Program-made: the position numbers and the translations under genes
In this document: positions 1 to 11,780 of the stretch, piece after piece
How positions within the stretch are numbered: position 1 is the stretch's first letter
How the letters are laid out: every line of letters starts with the position of its first letter
The notes under the pieces: generated by a model
Told to the model about the DNA's origin: nothing
Database searches by the model: none
The model's input: only the letters and a program-made list of their open reading frames with translations
Assembly (NCBI GenBank): GCA_023548195.1
Contig: JAJHZJ010000695.1
Location: 879,423 to 943,422 of the forward strand
Reading direction: 5' to 3'
Source: Bettongia penicillata ogilbyi
Lineage: Eukaryota > Chordata > Mammalia > Diprotodontia > Potoroidae
Length of the DNA: 64,000 bases

Positions 1-636
1 TATTCATATAGAAAAATCTTCATTCCCTCAATTTAAAACAAACCTTCAAATGTAATTTTGGAAAAAACATACACAATTCTTCCTGAAAGATATCCTGGGT
101 GACATAATTAAACAGATATGTCAGCAATATTTATTTATTTATTCATTTATTTCTCAGGAAAAAGAGACCACATCACCAACTGACTGGACCAAGGAATTGT
201 TGCATTTCACGTGGACAAGAATTCAATGCCAGCATCCTAGCCTCAAATTTTCTTCCTGGGAATCAGAGAGAATGTGAAAAAGTAGTCTGTGCTACAGTAG
301 CTATTTAGAGAAGTCCTCATATCTGGGATGATTTTGCTCAGATGCTGGATAGGGTGGATAAGCTTTGCAGATGAAATTTAACTATTTGAAAAGAGTCCTT
401 GTTCTCTTCAGTGTATCTGAAATATGTGGGAATGGGTAAGATGCCAGCCTCAGAGGAGGTCCTTTTCCATCTGTGAGTGGATTGTTTTAATACTACAGGA
501 TTTCTCCAATGTCTCATTGGTGAACTCACCCAATATGGTCCTACTCTCTACTATTTCCAGTGTCAGAGCCTGCAGTTTCTTTTCCTTATTGCTCTCCATG
601 GTCAGGATGGCAGGACAGGAGAATTTATGTAGCATC

Positions 637-679
637 TCATTAACCCCTGGGTTCCAGCAGGAGTGCCTCTCTTCTGGGA
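637..679 (-). promoter_or_regulatory. Candidate receptor promoter module, unit 0 copy
   Basis: Read on the minus strand, an O/E-like site (TCCCAGAAGA, two mismatches to TCCCNNGGGA) precedes a homeodomain-type site (GTTAATGA). The same arrangement recurs in units A, B and C. Olfactory receptor promoters are known to combine Ebf/O-E and Lhx2-type homeodomain sites. Conservation here may only reflect duplication, so this is a suggestion. Confidence 0.25.
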
Positions 680-759
680 TAAATATCTCATCTCTGGGTT
701 TCTAAAACTAGTAGCATGATGCAATTCCCTATCCTCTAACCTAGGTCCCAGCTCATTAA

Positions 760-955
760 TTTAGGCATTCAGTATGAGAAGGGAATGAGCAATGACTGGG
801 ATGTCAGCAGACCTAGGACCAAAACACTTACAACCTATGTGGTCTTGGGCAAGTCCCTTAACCTCTGTGCTTCCTCATATGTAAAATAAGGGCGTTCCAC
901 TAAGTGAATGGCCTCTGAGATCTCTTCCTGCTCTTCTGTTATGATCCTATCATTA
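760..955 (+). repeat. Old tRNA-type SINE (MIR/THER-like) in the receptor 5' flank
   Basis: The order is typical of CORE-SINE/MIR-like elements: 'gacctagga..caaaac', then 'gtggtcttgggcaagtccc', then 'aaataagggcg' and 'cctctgagatctcttcc'. The same element sits at the equivalent place in units A (16,015-16,200), B (19,985-20,165) and C (44,285-44,470), so it predates the tandem duplications. Confidence 0.7.
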
Positions 956-1284
956 CAGAACAGAATCATAATAATAAGATTATTAAAATCTTTCATTTGC
1001 TTACCAGGTCATTATTGAAACATTACTTGGGAGGCATAGTCAAGTTAGGGCTTCAAAGAGCCATTTGATTTTTATAGGAAAAACTGTGGACAAAAAAAGA
1101 TCATTTACTGCAACATCTAAGCATGGAATGATGCAGTCTGATACTAGATATAACATGTACTCCAAATTTGTCTTCAGAAATACATTCTATGTGTCTTATA
1201 AAAGGTGATTTCCATATTTGAAATTGCACTTTTGCTTGTTTATAAATGAGTAGAAATATTTTCAAACTGTCTCTATTTCCCTTT

Positions 1285-1343
1285 ATGTGTGTGTGTATAC
1301 AGATATATATATATGTGTGTGTGTGTGCATGTGTGTGTGTGTT
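1285..1343. repeat. (GT)n/(AT)n microsatellite
   Basis: Alternating GT runs around a short AT run. Equivalent GT tracts occur in units B (near 20,480) and C (44,780-44,805), with different lengths. Confidence 0.9.
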
Positions 1344-1559
1344 TTCTTGCACATCGACATTGTCACTTATTTGTTGAATGTGAGAGTTTAGACTCAAGAC
1401 AGTTAATGACACTGATCAAAGTTGCGTGCTTTTTCATTCATGTTAATTTTATTCATATTATAGTTGCTATTGTGGTCACCTAAATCTGCTTACATTGTTC
1501 TGCAGATTATTATAAAATCCTCCTAAGTTTCCCTAAATTCCCAATATTCAATATTTCTT

Positions 1560-2300
1560 ATACCACAGTTATAATCTAGTACGTTCATCAGTTTTTTCAC
1601 TTATTCAATAAGTGATGGGCACCTAATTTGATTTTCAGGTTTTTACTATATCCACAGTCTTCTGTTATGAATATTTTGGTACCTATGGGGTTTATCCCTT
1701 CTGTCTTTGTATTTCTGGGGATAGGATCAGTATTGGTATTGCTAAGTTAAGGGGATTTAGTGATTTTCCCCCCAGTGTTTCTGTTGTTCCAGTATCATTT
1801 CCAGAATGGTGGGCTCATTTATAGCTTGAACTAAAAATGTGGATGTGGGTATGTCTTTCCAAAACCCTTCCAAAATTAGTGATTTTCAACTTTGCCAGTT
1901 TCATGTTTTCATGGTAAAATCATGTGTTCTTTTGTTAAATTTGCATTTCTTTTATAAGTGTTTTGGTGTACTTTTTCATACTGTTGTCAGTAATTAGTTG
2001 TATTTCTTCTTTTGCAAACAGAATATTTTTTTCATTTGGCCATTTGTCTTTAGGGAAGTGTCCTTTTTTATATATTTATATAAATGTCACAAATATTTTG
2101 AATAGATAACCACTATCAGACATATTTTCTGTGAAGATGTTTTGTGAGATAATTTCTCTTCTCATTCTATCTGTATTAATTTTGTTTATATAAGAGATTT
2201 GAAAATTGTATTCAACTGAAATTATTTTTATTTTCATACACACCTTTCTCCCTAATTTCTTCAAGAACTTCATCCTATCTGTAGGGGCAGAAAGAACTTA
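1560..2300 (-). mobile_element. Very diverged L1 ORF2 3' remnant
   Basis: On the minus strand this resembles the ORF2 C-terminal and 3' region seen in the better-preserved L1s of the window (for example 'caataagtgatgggcacct' against 'ccaattgatgggcactccc' at 20,680). Many stops and indels are present. The first 260 bp are shared with 45,060-45,280, so this part was carried along in the receptor duplication. No function is expected. Confidence 0.55.
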
Positions 2301-2334
2301 CAATCATTCTCTAATTTAAAAAAGTATTTTGGGG

Positions 2335-2690
2335 GATAGAGCCAAGATGGGGGAGTAGAAAGACACATATACCCTCGCTCTTCCTCCACAGCCCATAAAA
2401 TACCCATGAAGAAAGACTCTAAACAAATTCTAGAGCAGCAAAAGCCACAGAATGGTGCAGTGGAGGACATTTCCAGCCCAGGGTGACCTAGAAGGCCAAC
2501 GGGAAAGATCTGTTGCACCAGATGCAAGCAGAGCACAACCCAACCTGGATGGCCCAGTGCCAGGAGGAGCAGGACTCGGGGGGCAGTATCCCCAGCAGTG
2601 GAGGTTAACAGACCCCTCAATCCACAGAAGACAAAGACACTTCAAGATCAGTGAGAGGAATTTTTCACTTCCATGACAAGGGAGCAGATA
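2335..2690 (+). mobile_element. L1 5' end fragment, plus strand
   Basis: It begins with the marsupial L1 5' end signature 'gccaagatggggg' and runs through about 350 bp of 5'UTR. It stops at a short GT-rich stretch, where a minus-strand element takes over. The CAAGATGG core matches the YY1-type site at the 5' ends of L1s. The short open frame over 2452-2676 is part of this UTR and not a gene. Confidence 0.75.
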
Positions 2691-2694
2691 TATA

Positions 2695-4725
2695 CATGTA
2701 TAAATCTTTGTGTGTATGTGTGTGTGTGTAATCCCTCCAACTACCCAAATACTGAGAAAAGTCTCAAGAGTTACAAATATTATCTTTCCATGTAGGAATG
2801 TAAACAGTTCAATTTAGGAATTCCCTTATGATTTCTCTTTCCTATTTATCTTTTCATACTTCTCTTGATTCTTGTGTTTGAAAGTCAAATTTTCTATTCA
2901 GTTCTGGTCTTTTCATCAAGAATGCTTGAAAGTCCTCTATTTCACTGAATGCCTATTTTTCCCCTGAAGGTGTTATACTCATTTTTGCTGGGTAACTGAT
3001 TCTTGGTTTTAATCAGATCTCCTTTGACCTCTGGAATATCATATTCCAAACCCTTCGATCACTCAGTTTACAAGCTGCTAAATTCTGTGTTATTCTGATT
3101 GCATTTCCACAACATTTGAATTGTTTATTTCTGGTTGCTTGTAATATTTTTTCCTTCACCTGGGAACTCTGGAATTTGGCTACAATATTCCTGGGAGTTT
3201 CCTTATGGGAACTTTTTCAGGGGTTGGTTGGTTAATTCTTTCCATTCTATTTTACCCTCTGGTTCTAGAATATCAGAGTAGATTTCCTTGACAGTTCGTT
3301 GGAAGATGATGTCTAGACTCTTTTTTTGGTCATTGTTTTCAGGTAGGCCAATAATTTTTAAATTACATATCCTGGTTCTATTCTCTAGGTCGGTTGTTTT
3401 TCCAATAAGATATTTCATATTGTCTTCTATTTTTTCATTCTTTTCATTGTTTTATAGTTTCTTGATTTCTCATAAAATCATTAGCTTCCATGTGCTCCAT
3501 TATAAGTTTTAAAGAACTGTTTTCTCTAGTGAGCTTTTGAATCTACTTTTCCATTTGATCAATTCTGCTTTTCAAAGCATTCTTCTCCTCATTTTTGGAC
3601 CTCTTTTGCCATTTGGGTTAGTCTATTTTCAAAGGTGTTATTTTCTTCAGCATTTCTTTGGATCTCCTTAACAAGTTGTTGACTCACTTCTTATGATTTT
3701 TTTTGCATAGCTCTTATTTCTCTTCCCAGTTTTTCCCCCACCCCTCTTAGTTGATTTTCAAAATCCTTTTTTGATCTCTTCCAGGTCTGAGACCACTGCA
3801 TATTTGTTTTGGAGGTTTTGGATGCAGAAGTCTTGATTTTTATGTCTTCCTCTGATGGTATGCATTGTTCTTCCTCATCTGAAAGGATGGAAGAAAATAC
3901 CTTTACACCAATACCACCTTCAATAATCTTACTTTTGCCCTGTTTTGGGCATTTTCACAACCATTTACTGGACTTTTGAGTCCTTTGTCAAGTGGAGGAT
4001 ATACTACCCTAGGCTTCAGAGGTTTTGTGCAGCTGTTCTCTGAGATATCTCTAGGGACCTGTAAGTTCTCAGTTCCTCCAAGGTGGCACAATCAAAGTCG
4101 AAGAGTGTACTCCTCTCTTGCCCTGTGATCTGGTCTGTGAGCAACCACAAGCACTCTTTTCTGCCTGGATGTGTGAGTAGAATTCCTTCTCTGCAGTCAC
4201 CACTAGCTCCACCATGCCAGCACTCCTTCTCACCCCAGAACCACTACTCAGGCCCAAGATCCAGATCAGTTATTCGATTGACCCAAGGTCTTTAGGCCAG
4301 GGCTCCAGAAGTGGATGCTGCTGCCAAAGTGGCTGCCACCACCCTGGGAGTTAGGCTGGGACTGATCTCATTCCCCTCTCACCTAAGTGAAAGGGTTTTC
4401 TTACTGACCTTTGAAGCTGTCTTTAGCATTTGTGGGTTAAGAAATCTGGGAACAAGAGCTGCCACCTGTGATTGCTCCCTTTGAAACCTGCTCCAGTACC
4501 GTCTTTGCCACGTGGCCCAGGTTTGTCTACACTCTGCTCTGAGCCCGGTGTGATTGACCCTTCTTGTCAGCCTTCCAGGCTATCTTGGGCTGGCAACCTG
4601 TTTCATTCTGTCACTTTGTGGCTTCTGCTGCTTGAGAACTTGTTTAGAAGTCATTTTTACAGATATTTTCTGGGTTATGGTGGAGAGTTACAGCAGGCCC
4701 ATCCTTCTACTCTGCCTGCTAAATA
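2695..4725 (-). mobile_element. L1/HAL1 5' half (spacer, ORF1 remnant, 5'UTR), minus strand
   Basis: It aligns with the minus-strand HAL1 at 23,620-25,690. The order read leftwards from 4,725 is 5'UTR (3,900-4,725), a degenerate ORF1 (about 2,870-3,890) and the post-ORF1 segment (2,695-2,870). An open piece of ORF1 at 3,203-3,418 keeps the RRM region (residues like GKTTDLENR and ILEPEGK). No ORF2 is present. It is old, with frameshifts and stops throughout. It may be a 3'-truncated L1 or a HAL1, since both share this part. Confidence 0.75.
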
Positions 4726-4734
4726 TTCTCATTT

Positions 4735-4915
4735 TATATTCACAACCCTAGGATGTTGGTGCTATTATTATCCCTTTTATTATTAATGATGAATCTGAGG
4801 GAGACAGAGGTTAAATGACTTGCCTAAGATAATTCAGCTAGTAAAAGAAAACATCTAAAGTCAGATCTGAACTGAGGTCATTTTGACTCCAGGTCCATTA
4901 CTCTATGAACTGTGT
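4735..4915 (-). repeat. MIR-like SINE, minus strand
   Basis: On the plus strand it carries the reverse of the MIR core: 'gagg.ttaaatgacttgcc', 'ttcagctagtaa' and 'gatctgaactgaggtc'. It is flanked on the left by the L1 5' end at 4,725. Confidence 0.7.
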
Positions 4916-4974
4916 CATTAATTGCCAATTACTTTTAGTCTCAGACTTTTCCTGGATATTTTGTGGCCCAGCAG

Positions 4975-5255
4975 CGGTGAAGTGGTGCAGTAGATAGACT
5001 TGGACTTGGACTTGGATTTGGAGCAAAAAAGACCTGAGTTTAAATTTGGACTCATATCCTTACTACCTGGGTGACCCTGGGGAAAGTATTTATCCCTGTC
5101 AGCCTCAGTGTCTTCATTAGTAAAATGGGGATAATAATAGCATCTAACTCCCAGGGTAAATGTGAGCATCAAATGTGATTATGTGTATAGAGTGCTTTAC
5201 AAAACCTTAAGAACCATATAAATGCTGCTTATTATTACCATCCTTATTAGTTTTA
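4975..5255 (+). repeat. Marsupial tRNA-derived SINE, plus strand
   Basis: The tRNA-like head 'gtggtgcagtagatag' is followed by a duplicated 'cttgga' hexamer run (4,998-5,020), 'gacctgagtttaaat', 'gtgaccctggggaaag' and the 'aaaatggggataataatag' core, then a MIR-like tail. The hexamer run interrupts the tRNA-like part. Confidence 0.75.
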
Positions 5256-6362
5256 CTATTGTTATCATCATCATCATCATCAACTCTACAGCAGTGAGAG
5301 CTTTGCAGGTAATTTCAAGCTTTATATTCCTTTTAAAGAGCTAGTGACTCATTTTTTCTTGCTTTTGCAATATTAGTCTAGTTAAGATAGAAAATAAATA
5401 CATAATGGCTACAAGAAAGCTTTGAGAGGGGGTGTGCTTGTAGCTGGGGATGGTGGTAGGGTGAAGGTATGGTTAATAAAAGGCTTCATGTACAAAACTG
5501 CACTTCAGTTGAATCCTCAATAAAACTTGGAACTCTGAGAAGTGAAGTTCTATATTTCAGGCATGGGAACAGCCAGTGAAAATGCACATAGCAATCAGAC
5601 GGGATGTCTTATGCAAAGAACAGCATGTATCTAGAGTGTATCTGTGTATCTGTCTTGAAAAATGGGGAGGTAAGTAGTAGGTGAAATAGGTTAGAAGAAT
5701 GGAAAGTAATAAAAGGAGTAGGTTGTGAAGAGTTTAAAATAGAAAACATTCCATTAGAATATTACCTCCTTCAAGAAAGGGATCATGTTGTTTTTTTTTT
5801 TTAATTTTCATATCCCCAGTGACTGAAACAGAGTATTTAATAAATGCCTGATGTTACTGTAGTTGATGATGATGATGATGGTGAATACTGACATTTATAA
5901 CTAACTGATAAGATAATAGGGAGCCACAGAGTTCCACAAGTTTGGGCCATGAGGTAAGAATTAGGCTGTAGGAAAATATCTGAAGGATGAAGGATGGATT
6001 GGGCCTTACAGTACAGACAGCAGCTATTTTATTGTAATTGTCCAGGTCATAGAAGATGAGGGCTTTCAAAGGTGGTGGCAGTGTGAATGAATGGAAGTAT
6101 GTGAGATGTGAACTTAGAGTGATAAGTTGATGCAATTGATTTGATATATGAAAATGAAGGGGTTTTTTAATCCAGCCCAAAGATCATATGCATGGCAGAT
6201 ACACATGAATGGACCCAGTGAAGCAAATTGTTTCTCCTTATTACAAGAACAAAATGACCTCTGTAGAATTTCCCTTGTATAAAGAGGACTATCTGGAACC
6301 AACCAAACTATTTCATCCTAGCTAGCTGGATTTCCATTCAGGCAACTGAGTCTACAGACAGT
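5256..6362. other. Intergenic stretch with no recognisable gene
   Basis: It contains short trinucleotide runs (ATC near 5,263-5,283 and GAT near 5,865-5,882) and a SINE/L2-like tail near 5,780-5,860 ('aataaatgcctgatg'). No open frame has family-like features. I see no conserved element. Confidence 0.6.
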
Positions 6363-6364
6363 CT

Positions 6365-6755
6365 GTTGTGCTCATCCTTCATTGCCAAAGCAGACCATGA
6401 CATCAGAGAAATAGTGACAAGACTTGAACTTAACTTTGAGTGAGGGAGGGCTGTGCAAGGTCACCAGCCTCACTTCTCTTCTGGAGCCATCTGTATCCAG
6501 TGACCAACTATTCATCAGGATGACTGGAGATGGTCCAGGATGCAATGGAAGACCTTGGACCCTTTAGACCAAGGTCTATTCGGTAATCGCTTAGGGTGAG
6601 ATAATGCCCATTCAGTGAATAGGCCTATTTAAGAAGTAGTCAGGGGATGGCACCTTTAATGAGGAAAAGAAAAATAGCTAAATCATGCTGGGAGGGAAAC
6701 AGCCACAGTTACTATTGATAATCACTCTTAAATCAGAAGGGTCCAGAAAACAGCC
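6365..6755 (-). mobile_element. RTE-type LINE 3' end, minus strand (left arm of inverted repeat)
   Basis: It is the reverse complement of 7,037-7,432 and similar to 49,115-49,490. The terminal 180 bp are the same as the tail of the tRNA SINE at 16,380-16,562 ('cagccctccctcac', 'tggcatggtcttctt'). Such sharing is known for SINEs that borrow the 3' end of an RTE partner LINE. Assignment to RTE is by this tail relation, not by an open reading frame. Confidence 0.6.
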
Positions 6756-6836
6756 CTTAAGTGGAGCCTGGACAGGCATCTAGTGTGGTACAATCTATGG
6801 GCTTCAGTGTGCAGTAGGTGTAAGATTTTGGAAAAT

Positions 6837-6952
6837 GAAAGGAAGGGGGAAAAAGGAGAGGAGAGGAGAAAGAGAAGCAGAAGGAGAAGAAGGGGAGGGG
6901 AGGGGAGGGGAGAGGAGAGGAGGGGAGAGGAGAGGAGGGGAGAGGAGAGGAG
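6837..6952 (+). repeat. 116-bp polypurine tract
   Basis: All bases are A or G except C at 6,878. Many GGGGA and GAGGA units make it a candidate for triplex or G-rich structures. It lies in the spacer between the two arms of the RTE inverted repeat. A second short purine run lies near 7,017-7,036. The arginine/glutamate-rich open frame through it is a by-product of composition. Confidence 0.95.
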
Positions 6953-7036
6953 TAGCCAGTAAACCCCAAGCTAACTGGGTATTCTCTGGTCATCCAAATT
7001 TACCTTCCTTTGGATAGGAGAAGGAGGGGAGAGGGA

Positions 7037-7432
7037 GACAGACTTGTTTTTTGGACCCTCCTAGATTAAGAGTGATTATCAATAATAACTGTTGCTGTTT
7101 TTCCCCCAGCATGATTTAGTTATTTTTCTTTGCCTCATTAAAGGTGCTATCCATTGATTATTTCTTAAACAGTCCTGTTCACTGAGTGGGCATTACCTCA
7201 GTCTAAGTGAGTACTGAATAGGCTTTGCCCTAAAGGGGGCGAGGTCTCCTGTTCCATCCTGGGCCATCTCCAGTCATCCTGATGAGTATCTGGTCACTGG
7301 ATCCAGATCACCCCAGAGGAGAAGTGAGGTTGGTGACCTTGCACAGCCCTCCCTCACTCAAAACAAAGTCACATGCAATTCATGCCATTATTTCTCTGAT
7401 GGCATGGTCTTCTTCAGCAACAAAGGATGAAC
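7037..7432 (+). mobile_element. RTE-type LINE 3' end, plus strand (right arm of inverted repeat)
   Basis: It shows the same sequence family as 6,365-6,755 in the opposite orientation, ending with 'tggcatggtcttcttcagc' and 'aaggatgaac'. Identity between the arms is roughly 80% by eye. The inner boundary extends to 'ttggaccctcct', matching 'gagggtcca'-type sequence in the left arm. Confidence 0.6.
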
Positions 7433-7439
7433 ATACACA

Positions 7440-8105
7440 CATGAACAGGTATCCTCTCTAGAAAATCCTTACATTGTGATCTGGCAGCCAACACAGTACT
7501 TAAATACATTCACTGACTCAGTGACTTCAAGATTCAATGACTCTACAAAGCAGCTCCATTACATTGTTGCATAGCTCTACATGTTAGCAAGTTCTTTTAT
7601 TTTTTTTATTAGGAAAAAAGAAATAAATAATTTTTCTCACTATAACTTTTCCCCTTTGACCCTAGTCCATCCAAATGTAGCCAAACAGATCAAGATTAAT
7701 CCTTCATCCTTCTGGCATCCATTCATCCATTTGAATGCAGTGCTTATGTCTCCCCCATGCCTCCTTTTCTCCAAGTTAAACATTCCTATTTTCATCAGCC
7801 ATAGTTAATTTAACATTATCTTGATCTGCTCAAACTGACTGTTTTTACACAAAGTTTTTGGGGTTTTTTGTTGCTTTTTCCTTGCCCCTGAGCCCACCAA
7901 CTCCCTGAAGGAGAAGTGAGGCAGGGGGAACACAGATATACTGACTTCTTTCTTTACTTGTTTATATGGGAAGTATAATTACATCTGGGATCAATGTGTT
8001 CAGAAGACATATGATATAAAAAAGAAAACTGGTTTTCCATGCCATTTTCAGGAACTGTGTTTCATGTCAGTAGGCATCTCTGTCATGCTTTTTGCATCAG
8101 CTTCT
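7440..8105. repeat. Distal 3' block of receptor unit A (duplicated at 33,040-33,737)
   Basis: It aligns with 33,040-33,737: 'cagtgacttcaagattcaatg', 'ccaaatgtagccaaa', and 'ccttgcccctgagccca' followed by 'aagtgaggcagg'. The two copies share order but differ by many substitutions. No gene is recognised. The block shows that the duplicated receptor unit reaches more than 6 kb past the coding exon. Confidence 0.8.
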
Positions 8106-9380
8106 CCATTCATAATGAGGATCTCTGATTATCTGTGGTTCCAGCCATGATGTTCTGTAGACCAGAGCATCATGGTTTTCCTGCTCCTTATTGCTACCCT
8201 TCTTTTTTGACTTCTCTTTTTCTGATACAAACTCCAGGACCTCTCCCCACCCCTTTCATTAAGCACATTCCCCTGCAGGGCACTAGCCCTATCTTACCTA
8301 TGACATGGATGAAGATAAGAGTCACACAGGTCAATCAAGGCAGGATCAAAAAGGATTGAATGTACAGAATCCAAGAAATGTATCATTTATTACCCTACCT
8401 GACTGTTTCTCAGGGATTCATTCAAGCCATAGGATGATGTATCTTAAATCTTCCTGCTCAGAATTGGATCGTGAAGGCAGAGTCCAACAGGTTTAAATCC
8501 AGAAATATTTCTCTTTATTCTTTAAATTTCTAAATGTTCTGGTCCCACTGAGGAAGGGTAACCTAATGGCCATAGGATTCCCATGTGAAGTACCTCTATT
8601 CACAAATATGTGTGTTAATATACAGACCACAACAATATCAAAATATACTTGCAGTCATGATTAATTATATAGTATGAAAAGATTATACCCCTCACCAGTA
8701 CTAGAACAATGGAGTAATGGAGAACAGTGATATTTGACGGAATTTTCTAATTTGTATGCCTAATTTTTTAATGCTTTCGCCTTTGCCAAATAAGTAATAT
8801 ATCACAATCAGTAGGTACAACCAAACCAGGACTTTCTTCAGTGTTTCAGTTACCTTCTAACTCTGACATCCTGCCCTCTCATTAAACTGTCAGTGGCTCA
8901 GCAATCTCCCAGAAGTCTTGGGCAGGCCAAAAAGCTGATGAAATGATTGAAGATGGTAAAAATGCCTAAAGTTTCCTTTAATGAAGGGAATAAGTATCAT
9001 TATTTGACTTCTCCTGTTTTTAAGAAACTGGTTTAAATACAGTATCATCATTTAGTCAGTAGCAGCTAGCAGTTCTGAAAATGGTATCCAACAAGAAAAA
9101 TATTAAAGAATGACACCATGTTGGATAACATCCCTCATCTTGGAGTAAAAAAGACCTTGGATAGTGTCTAAGAACCAAGAAAATCTGTAGAATACTAGAT
9201 AAATCATCAGATGCTCTGAGCCTCATTTCTAAATTAAGAATAATCTTGAAGCCACCAACCTCACAGGGTAGTTGTGTAGAAAATGTAATCCTTAAAGTTC
9301 TGAATAATAGGAACTATAATTTTGGGACCAAACAGGGACGTCTGTTGCTATATTGTCCTCATTCCAGATCCGCTGACCAG
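8105..9380. other. Unit A-specific intergenic stretch
   Basis: No gene is recognised. A SINE fragment lies near 9,175-9,320 ('ctctgagcctcatttc', 'cctcacagggtagttgtg'). The equivalent interval is missing in unit C, where the block at 33,737 joins directly to L1 5'UTR sequence. It is either an insertion in A or a deletion in C. Confidence 0.5.
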
Positions 9381-9925
9381 GACTGCAACCCAGATCCAAG
9401 CACAGACCAAAAAAGAGAATCCTATCTCGGCACCACCAGATATCCCTGTAATGCCTCCCTGATGAGCCTCTGGATCCCTGCACTGACTGTGGGCTCAGAG
9501 GTCCAGAAATATCCACCTTCTCTGCTGCCACAGCTGATGCCCTGGTGCTGTGGCCAATACAGATCTTGCTCCTCTCTCCCCTAGGTCTGACATATCTTTC
9601 CCACTGACAATCTAAGTTGTCTTTAGAATTTGTGCGTTGAGAAATCGAGAAACCACTATCTGCTGAGGCCTGATATGGCCCATTTGTTCCAACATGGCCC
9701 AGAGAAGACCTCATTTTTCTCTCGGATTAGTGCAGCAGACATTTCCTGTAGACCTCCAAGGTAGTCTTACATTTGAATTTTTTTCACTCTGTCATTTTGC
9801 GGGTACTGCTTCTCTGGCATTAGTGAAGAACAATTTTTAAAGATACTTTGAGGAGTTTAGGGGAGACCTCAAGTAAGTCACTGCTTTTCCTCTGCCATTT
9901 TGTCTCTACCCTGGGATTTCTCTAC
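9381..9925 (-). mobile_element. L1 5'UTR fragment, minus strand
   Basis: It resembles the 5'UTR sequences at 4,440-4,720, 30,060-30,615 and 63,540-63,870, including 'cactctgtcatttt' and the terminal 'tctgccatttt' in place of the CCATCTTGG 5' end. It was already present in the ancestral receptor unit, because 30,060-30,615 continues the same way into the receptor 3' flank. Open frames over 9,246-9,714 lie inside this UTR on both strands and are not genes. Confidence 0.7.
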
Positions 9926-11589
9926 TTGTACTTTTGTACTAATTGTGCGTATGTGTTTATTATTCCCTCCAATTACTGAGTACATTACTGGGATAGAATG
10001 ACCTAGATTTTTGTGTAGATTGTGATATATTTGTTATCACTGTGTTGACCTTAAATAATTATCTGTCCATACACTCCCACCTTTGTGGGTATTGGTTGCT
10101 CCCAAGAAGTCTGATTTCCCTACTCTAAATCATTTTACAAATGAGGAGACTGAGGGAAACAGAGTTTAACTGACTTAACCAGGGTTACACAACTAGTTAG
10201 TGTCTGAAGACAGATTTGAATCAGGAAAATGAATCTTCCTGAATACAGGCCAGGCACTTGATCTGCTGTAGAACTTTATTGACCCAAGTTCCCTTATGAG
10301 AAAAGCACCCCAGATTGCAAACTGAATTGCTTTGTCACCACAGCTTTACCATTCCAGTGATTTCTACCCTGTCCACTTGGTAGATACAAAGCACAGCCAC
10401 ATTAGACAAAAAAGTCTGAAAGAAAATGGCAGAGACACAGTGGAATTTTCCCTTGGTTCCTTCATAAAATAAATATAGTAACTCACAGTTTTGTAGCACT
10501 TTGAAGTTCACAATGACTCTTTCTATTATAATTTCTATTATAATTTGACGAATTAAGTAATACTAAAAGATTGCCATCATTTTAAATGTAGAGAAATTGA
10601 GGCTCAGAGAAATGGAGTTGACTGGTACAGTCATAAGTCTATTACTTATAAGAGCAAAGATGTGAAATAGTATTATCAAAATAAAACTAATTATGTCAAA
10701 CTACATTTCTAGTGTATGCATCAACCCAAAATTCCTTAGATATATTCTTTATACCACTTTTTTTAAAAAAGAGGAAATACATTGTAGAAAGATTTCCACA
10801 TACAGTAACATAAATGAGGTCTACCATATTCACTTGTAAGTCACGCCTCAGTCTGTCATTGGACTCATTCCCCTATTTAATATTATGATCCCTAAGGTCT
10901 AATAAAATCCAGGGTATGATTTTTAAATTTTCTTTCTAATGAAGCAGGGTGATTGTGCAATGAAACCAGTCTTAATAGCCATGCTCAATATGTTTGGCTC
11001 TCTGGGGACCTTGGAATAATGAACCAAGTTGGCAGTATCTACAAAATACTTAGCACGAAACAAATATAACCAACTAGCACACCTAAACATATGCCTTCAT
11101 ACACAAAGTCTTAACTTACAAAGAGAACCAGAAAGTAGATCTTCTGAAGTAAACCTATGGAAAAACATGATAATTATGAGTCAATAACAAAGTCAAAATC
11201 TATACCAGTTTTTAGAAAATATTTTATTAAATTCTACAGATAAAGGAAGAGCCAGGAAAAATATGTATAGTTGAGATTTCCCTAAGCCTTTGTTGATTTT
11301 ACATTATATAGAGTTCAAGCAAGGGTGCAAAGAGAATAAACTGCGTGTATAACACACTGTGTATACAGTTAAGAAATATTCAATAAAACTTAGGCTAAGC
11401 AAACACACAAACTCAGGGTGAGGTCCCAATACAAAGCCTGGATAAATAGCAAACGCTGGGTCCCTTGCAGGGTCTCAGGGGTCAGCAGGACCTATATATA
11501 CTACACCGAGTTAAGCGACTTCTCATACAAAGTAAGAATCAAACAATTTAATAAATTAAAAAGTTCTCTCCCACAACAAATGGCTTGGT

Positions 11590-11780
11590 ATTCTTCAATG
11601 AATAGAGTATTGGTTTGGAGTCAGAACACCTAGCTAGGTTTGAATCATGCCACTTACTAACACATGAATTTTTAATCAAGTCACCTACCATTCCAAACCA
11701 TCAGAGGTTAATATTTGCATGTGAAAGCCTGGACTAAATGATCCCATTCAGTTCCATAGCCTTTAATCCTGTTCTATACA
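11590..11780 (+). repeat. tRNA-type SINE, plus strand
   Basis: The order is 'ggtttggagtcagaacacct', 'gtttgaatcatgccact', 'aatcaagtcacc', 'ctggactaaatgatccc'. A paralog lies at 39,815-40,000 in unit C. Confidence 0.65.

Larger units (their letters stand above)
1..1820 (-). repeat. Paralogous copy of the olfactory-receptor 5' flank (unit 0)
   Basis: This stretch aligns almost continuously with the sequence upstream of receptors A, B and C (from about 15,240, 19,205 and 43,515). The match starts at the first bases of the window with the 'aaatcttcattcc' stretch, which lies about 35-45 bp upstream of the start codon in the other copies. It continues through the SINE near 760-955 and the GT-rich tract, and ends in an old L1 remnant shared with 45,060-45,280. 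A receptor coding exon on the minus strand should therefore begin within a few tens of bases left of position 1. No coding sequence is present inside the stretch. Confidence 0.8.

Noticed and set aside
4472..4786. 104-codon open frame
   Set aside because: It runs antisense through an L1 5'UTR into a MIR, crossing the repeat boundary.
6835..7017. Arg/Glu/Gly-rich 60-codon frame
   Set aside because: It is a product of the polypurine tract.
9246..9714. Overlapping open frames of 112 and 140 codons
   Set aside because: They lie within an L1 5'UTR fragment. The paralog at 30,060-30,615 does not keep them.
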